DNA of 64,000 nt from Dipteris shenzhenensis (Eukaryota; Polypodiophyta; Polypodiopsida; Gleicheniales): assembly GCA_047967505.1 (NCBI GenBank), contig CM106540.1; one strand, given 5' to 3'. Below are positions 55,207 to 64,000 of this stretch, piece after piece. Position 1 is the stretch's first letter, and the number at the start of each line of letters is the position of its first letter. The translations under genes were made by a program, and so were the position numbers. The notes below the pieces were generated by a model. That model was not told where the DNA came from. It saw only the letters and a program-made list of their open reading frames with translations, and did no database searches.

Positions 55207-55594
55207 TGAGAAAACATGTGTACCTCAGGATCTGTGGAGCGCTCTAAGGTGGATGAAACTTGTGTGGAAACATGATGAAGAGAGTGCTCATGACATGTAC
55301 CTCAAGTCAATTAGGCTCCAAGATAGATTAGCTTGGACTCATAAATAGAATCTTGAGTGAATGCATTTCTCTTCTCAATGTGTATTCAACAATACATGGT
55401 AGGCCTCTTATATAGAGAGTGACCTTTGAATAGTCAACACATGTGGGACCTTCCGATCCACATCTCTCCTTGTGGATATCCTCAATCCACATCTCCACAT
55501 CATGTAGTCCACATCCTAGGGTGGCTACTTTGATTCTTTCCTTTACAATACCTTAGCCTCTAATTATGTGCTCATGGCACCACAACTCTCAATA
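55207..55594 (-). repeat. 5' LTR of the nested element
   Basis: Partner of 52,421-52,809. Contains a TATA-like TATATAAGAG on the minus strand (around 55,405-55,420). Followed on the plus strand by the TACAT duplication. Confidence 0.92.
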
Positions 55595-55599
55595 TACAT

Positions 55600-57967
55600 C
55601 TTTGGAGATAATGACCTTGCAGTTGATGGGATCATACAATTTATATGCTTTGCTTTCTCACTGTAGCCAACCATGATGCATTTGCGTGACTTCGCATCCA
55701 ATTTTTTGCGATGATCATCATGTATGTGGGCATATGCTATGCAACCAAATATATGGAGATGCCCAATGTGTGGCTTGTGTCCAGTGAATGCTTCATAAGG
55801 AGTCATACCATGTATCAGTTCTGATTAAGCAAGTAGTTTGCTATAGCTATTGCTTCTGCCCAATACTGATTCAAAAGATGCTTTTCACTAAGCGTTGCCC
55901 TAGTATTGTCTGCTAAAGTCCCATTCTTCCTTGCAGCTGTTGCATGCTGTTGAGTAGTATTTGCATATGTGAATTGTCTTCGTATGCCGTGACTTCTGCA
56001 AAAGTTCATGAATGCTGAAGACATGTATTCACCTCCTCTATTTGATCTCATGACCTTGATCTTTCTGCCTATCTGGTTTTCTACCATGGCTTTGAATTCT
56101 TGAAATCTGGAAAACACTTCAGATTTCTCTTTCAAAAAGTAGATCCAACAATATCTACTGTAGTAGTTGATGAAAGTCAAGTAGTAAAGTGAACCATTGA
56201 TGCTGTGGGTCTAAGCATAACCCCATACATCTGTATGAATTAAATCAAGAATACCTCATGCACGAGAGGTAGTTCTGCCAAAGTTGGTTTGCTTTTGTTT
56301 GCCAAAGCAGCATACTTCATAAACTTTTCCAAGAAACTGTAGCTTCTGAATCCCAATTGCCATATTCTGATTCCTGAGATCTAACAAGTACTTGAGATTA
56401 ACATGACCATATCTCTTGTGCCATTTTGTAGATAGTGGCATCTATTGCGATTGAGCTGACATGGCATGCTTATCTGGTATTATAGCTAGCATTCTGTATA
56501 AGCGTCCTTCCTTGACACCTTTTGCTACTACTGACATCTTTTGGATTTATCTCTGATAGTGCATTCATCACCGTCGAAGATGACTCGATAATTGTGTTCC
56601 ATCATTTGACCTACTGACAAGAGGTTCTTGTTGAGCTTCAGAACATAGAGCACATCTTTCACTAATCCTTTTGTACTAGTGAAATTGTTCATAGGGATAA
56701 CACCTATTCCTTGAACCAGATTCGGTGTATTATCTGCTGTGTAGATGACATTTTTCTGACCTTCTAATGGCTTCATTTCTGTGAACCATTCCTGATGATT
56801 TGTCATGTGAGATGATGCACCACTATTGATGTACCAATGATCTTGTTCCACTTGGTCGACTTGATAGCTGAAATCCTCTTTGGGATTGTAATCAGTGTCT
56901 AGGTACACTGTATCAGTCTGATGCATTTATTCACTTGAAAGAAACATATTACCATGTTCATTTGCAAAATGATTGCGACTAGAATGTCCATCATGATGCT
57001 TTCCTCTGCCTCGAAAATTCCCTCGCACCGCCTTGGTCGTACTGCTTCTTGTGGCAATCTCTTTCATAGTGTCCAAACTTGTGACAATAGTTGCACTGAA
57101 TGTTTGACACATTGGTGGATGCATTCCCTCGTCCTTGAAATCTTCCTCGGTTGGAATGATGTTCTCTTTGCTGATTCAGATGTTGCTAAGGATGATGCTG
57201 ATGCTGATGCTGATGTTGACTTTGATTTTGTTGCTGATGATGACCACTTCTCTGATATGATCTACCTCTACCTCTGCCTCTGCCTCTGCTTCTGTGTGAA
57301 GCTATGAAAGCTTGATCATTAGAATGACCTTTTCGTGCTTGAATTGCATGAGTCCTAAGTTCTTCACCAAGTAGGACTGCTGACTAAAGTTCTTCCGATG
57401 TCAAAATTTGCCATTGGATGGCAATACTCTAGACTAGATTCTTGTATCCCTCTCCTAGTCTACTCAAGATTACTTGAACCATTTCTGTGAGGTCCATAGT
57501 CTCTCCTGCTACTGCAAGTTGATTGTTGTAGTCTTTTATGCAGAGTACATAAGCATGACCGGTTTCACTGCTATTGCAAAAACTCTGGTTGATTTGGTTT
57601 CTCAGTATGAGAATTCTAGATGTGTTCTTGTACTCGTAGAGAGCTGCGAACATATCCCATGCTTCTTTCAATGTCTTGACTGTGTTGAGTTGTCCTAGCA
57701 TGACATCTTGCACATTCTGCTTGATCAAATGATAGGCGTACTTGTGAAAACTATTTGTGTAGTTGATGTCGTTGCTGGTGTTGTGACAACAGGTGGAGTA
57801 GAGCTACTGGTGGCTGGATCGTCCAATGGTCTAGGTGTAGACCCATTGACATACTCCCATTTGTCTTGAAGTACAAGAATGGTCTCCATTTGGTATTTCC
57901 ATGTACCGTAATTGGAGTTGTCTAACTTAGCAAATGCCTGTAGATTGAGGTTGCTAGTCGTAGACAT
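55600..57967 (-). pseudogene. Copia gag-protease-integrase part, catalytic residues lost
   Basis: Gag begins at 57,967 (LNLQAFAKLDNSNYGTWKYQME), then LKEAWDMFAALYEYKN and the knuckle CNYCHKFGHYERDC near 57,090-57,050 in another frame. Protease reads WYINSGASSHMT with Asn at 56,825-56,827 in place of the catalytic Asp. Integrase reads WHKRYGHVNLKYL, HTDVWG, MRSNRGGEYMS (second catalytic Asp is Asn at 56,040-56,042) and TAARKNG (catalytic Glu is Ala at 55,932-55,934), then IFGCIAYAHI. Several stops and frame changes are also present. Confidence 0.9.
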
Positions 57968-60740
57968 GGTGCAAGAAATGTACTCAAAAGTGTCATGAAA
58001 ATCTCTGTATGAATCAACAGCAAATACACTGACTGTGCCAAGTAAAATCTTTGAACCGTCGGTGAAGATAGAACTACAATATATAAAATTTGATTTGTAT
58101 TACAAGGCTTGTGGCAATGATGCTGGGAATAGCCAAGAGGCTTTACAAGGCTGAAATGATGTGCACAATGCCGTGAGATAGCCAAATAGGCTCTACAATG
58201 GTGGCATGTGTGTGTGAAATCAAGTGCTATCTACCCACTGAAACAATCTGCAATGCCTCTGTACTCTATGAAGTTTGCTCACTAAACGATGAATGTAAGG
58301 TTTCAGGTAATGTAATGATGTGAAACCGTATGTGAGCGTATGGACTGACTCCGAGTAGGTACTAGTCAAGAATTTTGGGCATGGCTTAGATTGGCAACTT
58401 GGGGAAATTCAAAGCATCCCCTTTATGGCGATCTAGTCTACTCTGATCTAGATCTATACCAATCGTCGATCGATGAAAGAACATCAAATAATTCCTTTCT
58501 TTTGTTCTTTTTAAGTGCTGGGTCAAATGCGTCAATGTAGAGGCGAATGTGCGTGAAGGAAGTGGTTTTGTGTGGCAAGGCTCAAATGTGAGTGTAACTT
58601 GCACCGAAATGTACACATGATGTGACAAGCATGTAGAGTACAAAAAATCAAGTGACTTTCCTTTTTGGAGCGCCCTCAAATTCTTCCTGGATCAAGAGAT
58701 ACGACTTGATCTAGGTGGAGGGGCAAAAGGAGTGCAATGGTGCTCAATGATGATGTGTCACTATGGGTCACATGCAATGATGACGTGGCATTGTGCCTAG
58801 CAAGAGGTGTGCCAGTGGAGCCCTATGTTGAGGTAGTAGGAGTGGTCACATAAAGTGACTGTGGAGCACTATGTGTGCCTGCAGAGGTCCAGTGTGCCAC
58901 GTGGCACAAATGATATGGCAGATGATGATGTCAGTAAAGGTGATGTGGCACTAGTGATGTGGCTATGTTGATGTGGCAATTAACATGGCAATGTTGACAT
59001 GGCAGTTGTGACATGGCAATGATGTTGATGTGGTAGATAGAGTGCCACATGGTTGGTCCTTGACCAAGCCCTAAGGTGTGGTTGGGTAAACTCCTTGAAG
59101 ATAAGGAGAAGGCCACATGTTAGGCTGTAGGGCACCGGAATCTAGGAAAGATTTCGATGAACAATGCTGATTTCGTCCATCTAAAGATGATTCCATTGAA
59201 GATCGCCTGGTACGTAAGAGCACTTGGGCGCTCTGAGACTTCGAGGCTGGAAAGCTTGTAGGGCTTGTAGGTGCACCTTGCAGCTATGGGACTCATTGGG
59301 CGGCCGTTGGAGCCATAGCCATAGCCTACAAGTAGGTCAGTCGAGGAGCATATCGTCTCAATTGTGCTAGATCGAGCATTCATTGCTCTTTGAGTTGAGC
59401 CATAGGATGGAACTGTAGCTATGGCCACTCAGCTACAGTCAAGTACCTTAGAGTTGGCCTGGGGCATTGAGGAGTAGCCGCTTGGTCGAGGCTCGCGTAG
59501 GAGGCCTTGTAGGAGAAGGTCCGTAAGGTGCTGGGGAGCTGTCGGATGTTGCATGCGTTGGAGTTTGGTTGCCGGTAGTAGCATTGAAGGTTGTCTTCAA
59601 ATATGAAGAGCTACTTCATCTCCTAGCTCAGTTAGCCCCGCTCACAGATAGTTCGAGTGCACCCTAGACCTGAAGACCATTCGCAGATGGTGTGGAGGAG
59701 CGCTGTGTGCACACTACTAAGCTTGTTGGCTTGTTAAGCTCATTGGTCACTATTGCCAGTGTTGGTCGAAGGCTGGTCGAAGGCCCATTGGGTTGTAGTT
59801 TATTGAGCTGTGTCTCATCGACTGTGTAAGCATGGGCTTGTTTGACTATGGTGAGGTGCATTGGAGAAGTTGCAGTCGTGTGCGTGGAGCCTTCGTTGGA
59901 GCTCTCTGAAGAGTAGGCTGATGGTAGAGTGTTTGGAGTAGATCGCTGTTGTGTCCGTGAAGGCTTTGGAGGTCGACCGCCGTGAGTGCTGGTCTTTACA
60001 CAATTGTTGACTCACCTTTTTTTGTCACCTACAAGGCATAGAGGTTGTTGAAGTTCTGTGGGAGGCTTGCCTTAGAACTTGGCGGCTCATTGATGCAGGA
60101 GCAACGTTGGTTGTGAGGAGGAGGCAGTCGTCTGCTGCTTGCTAGTTGAGGTCATGGGGCTATGCACTGCTCTTGTTGGAGAGGCTAAGGCTTCGTTGTA
60201 TTGGAGTCTATGGGAAGCCAGCTACTTTGGAGTCTGCAGAGTTCGAAGTTGAGCGGCACTGAAGGGTAGACCCAGGAGCCCGTAGAGTAGTTGATAAGAG
60301 GCCTTGCTTAGTTGTGTGACTGTCGTTGCTGCTAATTGTTTCTTGAGTTGTTTGGGCCACTCTATGTAGCAGCAGCTGAGTGCCTAGATGATTGTAGAAG
60401 GCTCTTTCTCACATAAAAATGGATGGAAGAACACTCAGAGAACTAGCTCTCTCTATTTTTTAGAAGAAAAATGCAGGTTTCTCTTTCTCTCAAAAAGCTC
60501 TCACAATCCTCTATTCGTCACACAAATGAAATCTCTCAAAGGATTGAACACTCAAAGGACTCTCCCTATCTCTTTCACAATCAGAGTACCTTACAAAACT
60601 CAGAAATGTCTCTCTCTTAATAAGAATGAACGGAATTCTCTGAAAGAACTCTCAAGGAAATGAATGGACAAAAATTCCTCACATGGATGGAATTTTCTCT
60701 ATCACTCAATGGAAGTGTCTTACACCATCCTAGATGAAAG
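57968..60740 (-). other. long Copia leader (untranslated)
   Basis: About 2.7 kb upstream of gag with no retroelement protein. Parts match the interior of the nested element at 52.8-55.2 kb. Phrases such as GATGTGGCA and GACATGGCA recur at 58,915-59,035. The frames here are GC-richer but show no family. The end near 60,740 is where similarity to the nested element's leader stops. Confidence 0.5.
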
Positions 60741-60960
60741 AATATTTAAAAAATAACTTTGAATTTGGATATGAGAATAAACACACCCTACCTATTAATT
60801 TAAAAATAGTATATAAAATTACCCCTGCTATAAATATATTTCTGTAAGTCTGGAGAATTAAAATACCCCTCATTTTGAACTCTCATAGTATATATACATT
60901 TCCTAGATGGACCCCCCAAGCTTCACCTCCACCTGCATCCATGTCCTCTTCAACATGCAC
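60741..60960. other. no gene recognised
   Basis: AT-rich stretch between the Copia leader and the purine-rich tract. Confidence 0.4.
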
Positions 60961-60984
60961 TCTCACAATTATTCTAAATGGAAT

Positions 60985-61196
60985 GACAAAAGAGAGAAAG
61001 CGGAAAACAAAAAAGAAAGATGAAAAGAAAAAAATGAGAAAGCAAAAACAAAGAAAGAGGAAATGAGAAAGAGGAAAAGCAAAAAAAAGAAACAAGAAAG
61101 CAAAAAAATGAAAATTGGAAATGAGAAATTGAAAAAATGAGAAAGTGGAAAAACAAAAAGTGGAAACAAGAAAACGGAAAAAAAAAAAGTGGAAAC
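60985..61196. repeat. purine-rich GAAA tract, left part
   Basis: Nearly pure A/G on the plus strand: AAAGAAAGATGAAAAG, GAGAAAGTGGAAAAAC and similar units. The same composition resumes at 62,855 beyond the inserted LTR element (GAAACAAGAAAACG on both sides), so the tract was probably continuous before insertion. Phe/Leu-rich minus frames here are artefacts. Confidence 0.85.
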
Positions 61197-61884
61197 TGTA
61201 AGAAAATAATACGTCTGTGCTCAACAGATAACAAGATCTCATACGCAAGAGAGAAAACAAGATAGTATGGAGAATCAAAAATTTGATTATTGTTGAATTG
61301 ATACAATAGATGGCGCTGCCTCCTAGCCGTGCGCTCCTATGAAAGAAGCTTCGATGGCATGCTGGAACTAGTAGAAGACGGAGGCTGAATGCTAAGGAAT
61401 CAAGGTTGCTGTAGCCAGGGGCTTCACGGGCTTGCTCTTATATAGCCACCAGTCATAGTCGGTTAGGCTCAATTGGGTGGTCGACCCAGTCCACCCAAAA
61501 CGGTCGACTGGGGGTCAGTAGGCCACCGACCATACGATAGAACCGGTGTGCAAAACAAAGCAACTGACCTACGGTTACCATTCGGCCCACAGCCATCCGA
61601 GATCATCTGAGGCTCCAAACAGGCCCTGCAACCCGAGAGTGGGGGCTGCCTCGAGAAATGCTCCATCTACCCTCAGTGCGATCAGTCAAAGGATGCCTTC
61701 CCACACTTGCATGTAGCCTAGTTGGCAGTGTACCAACTCTATCTGAAGCCGTCCAGCCATCAGGCCACACATGGCCCCCATCTGGTGTCCAAACCAGGAC
61801 CTACCAGATAACCGAGCTACTCAAATGCCTTCTCCTCATATGGGGGGCTTACAAGTAGAGTTAGCTAGTTCTCGTGTAGTTACA
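61197..61884 (-). repeat. 3' LTR of the TRIM-like element
   Basis: 688 bp, direct copy of 62,121-62,827 with substitutions and small indels (this copy lacks TGATGAAAT-like and GGCCAAAA-like insertions present in the other). Confidence 0.9.
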
Positions 61885-62107
61885 TGAGAATTGCACCACA
61901 ACACAAAGGCTTCAATCCCCTAACAACAATTGTTGCACAAAAACCCTTTGAAAAATGGGGGATTATTTTTCTAGAGAGGATAGTTAGAGCCATCCAACTT
62001 TTCGCTTTCACTGAATGGTGGGATTCGCAGTCTTGCGAGCTGGGCCATCTCTCACAATCTGCTCGCAAAAACAGAAACACACTACCAAATCTTCTTGCTA
62101 GAGTCCA

Positions 62108-62120
62108 GGCTCTGATATCA
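62108..62120 (-). other. primer-binding site of the TRIM-like element
   Basis: Plus-strand GGCTCTGATATCA, so TGATATCAGAGCC on the minus strand, directly abutting the LTR. It differs from the usual TGGTATCAGAGCC at one base. Confidence 0.75.
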
Positions 62121-62827
62121 TGTAAGAAAATAATACAACGTCTGTGCTCAACAGATAATAGGATCTCGTACGCAAGAGAGAAAACAAGATAGTATGGAGA
62201 ATCAAAATTTTGATTACTGTAGAATTGATACAATAGATGGCGCTGCCTCCCAACCGTGTGCTCCTGTGAAAGAAGCTTCGATGGCCTGCTAGAACCAGTA
62301 GAAGACGGAGGCTGAATGCTAAGGAATCAAGGTTGCTGTAGCCAGTGATGAAATGGGCTTCACGGGCTTGCTCTTATATAGCCACCAGTCGTAGTCGGTT
62401 AGGCTCAATTGGGTGGCCGACCCAGTCCGCCCAAAACGGTCGACTGGGGGTCGGCCAAAATAGGCCACTGACCATACGATAGAACCGGTGTGCAAAACAG
62501 AGCAACTGACCTATGGATGCTGTTCAACCCACAGCCATCCGAGATCATCTGAGGCTCCAAACGGGCCCCGCAACCCGAGAGTGGGCTACCCCAAGAAATG
62601 CTCCATCTACCCTTAGTGCGGTTAGTCAAAGGATGCCTTCTTGCACTTGCATGTAGCCTAGTTGACGGTGTGCCAACTCTATCTGAAGCCATCCAGCCAT
62701 CAGGCCACACATGGCTCCCATCTGGTGTCCAAACTAGGACCTACCGTCGTATAACCGAGCTACTCAAATGCCTTCTCCTCATATGGGGGGCTTACAAGTA
62801 GAGTTAGCTAGTTCCCGCGTAGTTACA
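62121..62827 (-). repeat. 5' LTR of the TRIM-like element
   Basis: 707 bp. A TATA box (GCTATATAAGAGC, minus strand) lies near 62,371-62,383, with its counterpart near 61,436-61,448 in the other LTR. The LTR is GC-richer than its flanks. Confidence 0.9.
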
Positions 62828-62849
62828 TGAGAGTGGAGCATTGATATCT

Positions 62850-63080
62850 AGCAGAAACAAGAAAACGAAAAAACAGAAAGTGGAAATGAGAAAGGAAAAG
62901 AACGGAAAGTGAAAATGAGAAAGTGGACAAACGTAAAGTAAAAACGAGAAAGCCAAAAAATGGAAAGGAAAAAAATGAAAAGCAGAAATGAGAGTGAAAA
63001 AAAGAAAAGCAAAAATGAGAAAGTAGAAAAACAGAAAAGAAAAAGAAAAGCAGAAAATAGAAAAGAACGACGAGAAAACC
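62850..63080. repeat. purine-rich GAAA tract, right part
   Basis: Plus-strand A/G-rich units such as GAAAGTGGAAATGAGAAAG and AAAACGAGAAAGCC, matching the composition and phrases of 60,985-61,196. Confidence 0.85.
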
Positions 63081-64000
63081 AAGGACTTAATATTTATATA
63101 ATCACGCCATTTTTTTGGTGATTACGTATCGTGATGACGACCCTCACATAATCATAGTGCAATCACAGCTTTATGCTATCTAGTACTGTCAACTTGTCTA
63201 CCAGCATACTACTGGCATACTAGTAAATGCACTAGTGCTGGTAGTTTTAGGAAAAACTACCATCGGTATTAATCCTTTTACTGTGGGTAGTTAAATTATC
63301 GATGTTAATACTCAATTTAGAGGTGGTAAATATGATATATCCGACAGTGTAAGGCATGTATATCGCCTCAAGTTTTCATACTACCGGAGGTTGTATGATT
63401 AGTACCTGCCCAAGCAAATATTTCACCGTTGGGTCTTATTTGCAAGTTTTTTGTCTTGGGAAGAGGTAAAAGGTCCTCTTCTCTCCAAGTCTAGGCCAAG
63501 GGGCCTGGTTTGGGTGGTGGTTCCTGGTCCGTCATCCTTAAGGACGAGGGGCTAGATGGTACCACAACCTAGGATCCAGGTTCCCTTGGATTCTCCACAT
63601 AAGGGGGGATTATTTTGTCATTTTTTGAAAAAAAATCTCTGATCATTTATTAGTTTTTTTAGTAGATTTTTACCATTTGAAGATGTTGGTGCTCATGCTT
63701 GCATGGTGATCATAGCTTTTGTAACCATAATGTTTATGATGCTGTATATTGGAGTCTAATGCTCGATGGGAAGAGTAGTGGTGTATGGACCTGGACCTAG
63801 AGCTTAGCCCTAACAGCTTGAGCATGAATATTTTTTGATTTTTTTGGAGGTTAAACCTCCCTCCCCAAAATATGTTTTTACATACTACAAATCATGTAAT
63901 AGACCGGTTGTATTCTATCTTATTCTCGAATATATACGCACAACTAAATATGTGAATAGATATCCGATTGTATTTTGTAAAAAAAATAATTTTTATATCA
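63081..64000. other. no gene recognised; possible CACTA-type terminus
   Basis: Near 63,230 the sequence CACTAGTGCTGGTAG is followed by GGTAGTTTTAGGAAAAACTACC, a short perfect hairpin, and further TACC/GGTA phrases. This resembles the end of a CACTA transposon, but no partner end or transposase is visible. The remainder has only short frames. Confidence 0.3.

Larger units (their letters stand above)
52421..55594 (-). mobile_element. non-autonomous LTR element (LARD-like) nested in Copia
   Basis: Direct repeats 52,421-52,809 and 55,207-55,594 begin TGAGAAAACATG and end CTCTCAATA (minus sense TATTGAGAG to TTTTCTCA), with TACAT duplications outside. Next to the right LTR the minus strand has TGGTATTAGAGC, the initiator-Met type primer site, and next to the left LTR the purine tract AAAGGGAGG. 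The 2.4-kb interior encodes no gag or pol that I can find. It resembles the leader of the surrounding Copia, so it seems to be a coding-deleted relative. Confidence 0.85.
51174..60740 (-). mobile_element. second Copia element, decayed and internally invaded
   Basis: Minus-strand element with long leader (57,968-60,740), gag, protease, integrase, RT and part of RNase H, split by an inserted LTR element at 52,421-55,594. Coding parts are frameshifted and lack catalytic residues. Its 5' LTR is not found: similarity to the leader of the inserted element ends near 60,740. Confidence 0.8.
61197..62827 (-). mobile_element. TRIM-like LTR element with a 236-bp interior
   Basis: Direct repeats 61,197-61,884 and 62,121-62,827 begin TGTAAGAAAATAATAC and end GTAGTTACA (5-bp inverted TGTAA/TTACA). 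The interior, 61,885-62,120, has no coding sequence but carries TGATATCAGAGCC on the minus strand right beside the right LTR, a near match to the initiator-Met primer site. It sits within a purine-rich tract. No convincing target duplication or polypurine tract was found. It must depend on another element for all proteins. Confidence 0.8.

Noticed and set aside
60883-61306. Phe/Leu-rich minus frames suggesting membrane proteins
   Set aside because: They are the complement of a purine-only tract (GAAA repeats) and have no sequence complexity.
1-64000. tRNA, rRNA or riboswitch genes
   Set aside because: The only tRNA-like matches are retroelement primer-binding sites complementary to tRNA 3' ends; no cloverleaf-forming sequence was seen.

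Overview
This window looks like repeat-dense nuclear DNA of a land plant with a large genome. The evidence is Ty1/Copia and Ty3/Gypsy elements of plant type, a Gypsy element with two ribonuclease H domains (as in the plant Tat lineage), plant-telomere-like TTTAGGG runs inside an LTR, and several tandem arrays with units near 180 bp. No bacterial operons, tRNA or rRNA genes are visible. A fern or other seed-free plant would fit, but the sequence alone does not prove it. Almost everything recognisable is a transposable element at some stage of decay; I see no clearly intact conventional plant gene.

Layout. 1-800: decayed coiled-coil coding sequence. 800-6,050: unassigned sequence with GGAGGA-rich and GA repeats. 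6,050-7,925: rearranged Copia element. 7,930-8,580: a second coiled-coil pseudogene running into a ~182-bp satellite array (8,540-10,805). 10,810-11,450: LINE C-terminal remnant (-). 11,475-12,985: Gypsy pol remnant (+). 13,190-14,500: Gypsy-like protease followed by an unusual repeat-rich protein (-). 14,520-16,140: Copia fragment (-). 16,620-17,280: another Gypsy protease remnant. 17,640-18,945: terminal-inverted-repeat DNA element(s) enclosing a histone H3-family pseudogene with some CENH3-like residues. 20,050-21,550: an unusually GC-rich island with an orphan helical, glycine-zipper protein gene. 23,640-27,300: two adjacent tandem arrays, one with about 18 units of ~180 bp. 29,600-32,390: AT-rich and hairpin-bearing minisatellites between two inverted copies of an unassigned reading frame.

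33,353-42,156: a well-preserved Gypsy element on the minus strand with ~2.07-kb LTRs, a 4-bp target duplication, PBS, PPT, gag, protease, RT, RNase H and a second archaeal-type RNase H, but no integrase. It lies inside an older DUF4283-like reading frame. 42,160-45,950: low-complexity sequence and an unrecognised decayed gene. 46,620-50,880: a Copia element whose ORF of about 1,265 codons is interrupted only by four TAG codons, each at an apparent Gln position. 50,880-60,740: a second, more decayed Copia element, itself invaded at 52,421-55,594 by a coding-free LTR element that appears derived from a relative. 61,197-62,827: a compact TRIM-like LTR element inside a purine-rich tract.

Two themes recur. 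First, where the ancestral codon can be inferred, nonsense codons are mostly TAG, TAA or TGA in place of CAG, CAA or CGA, as expected if methylated cytosines deaminated in silenced DNA. Second, several unrelated repeats have a unit close to 180 bp. The H3-like pseudogene, the orphan GC-rich gene and the non-autonomous LTR elements are the most interesting items.
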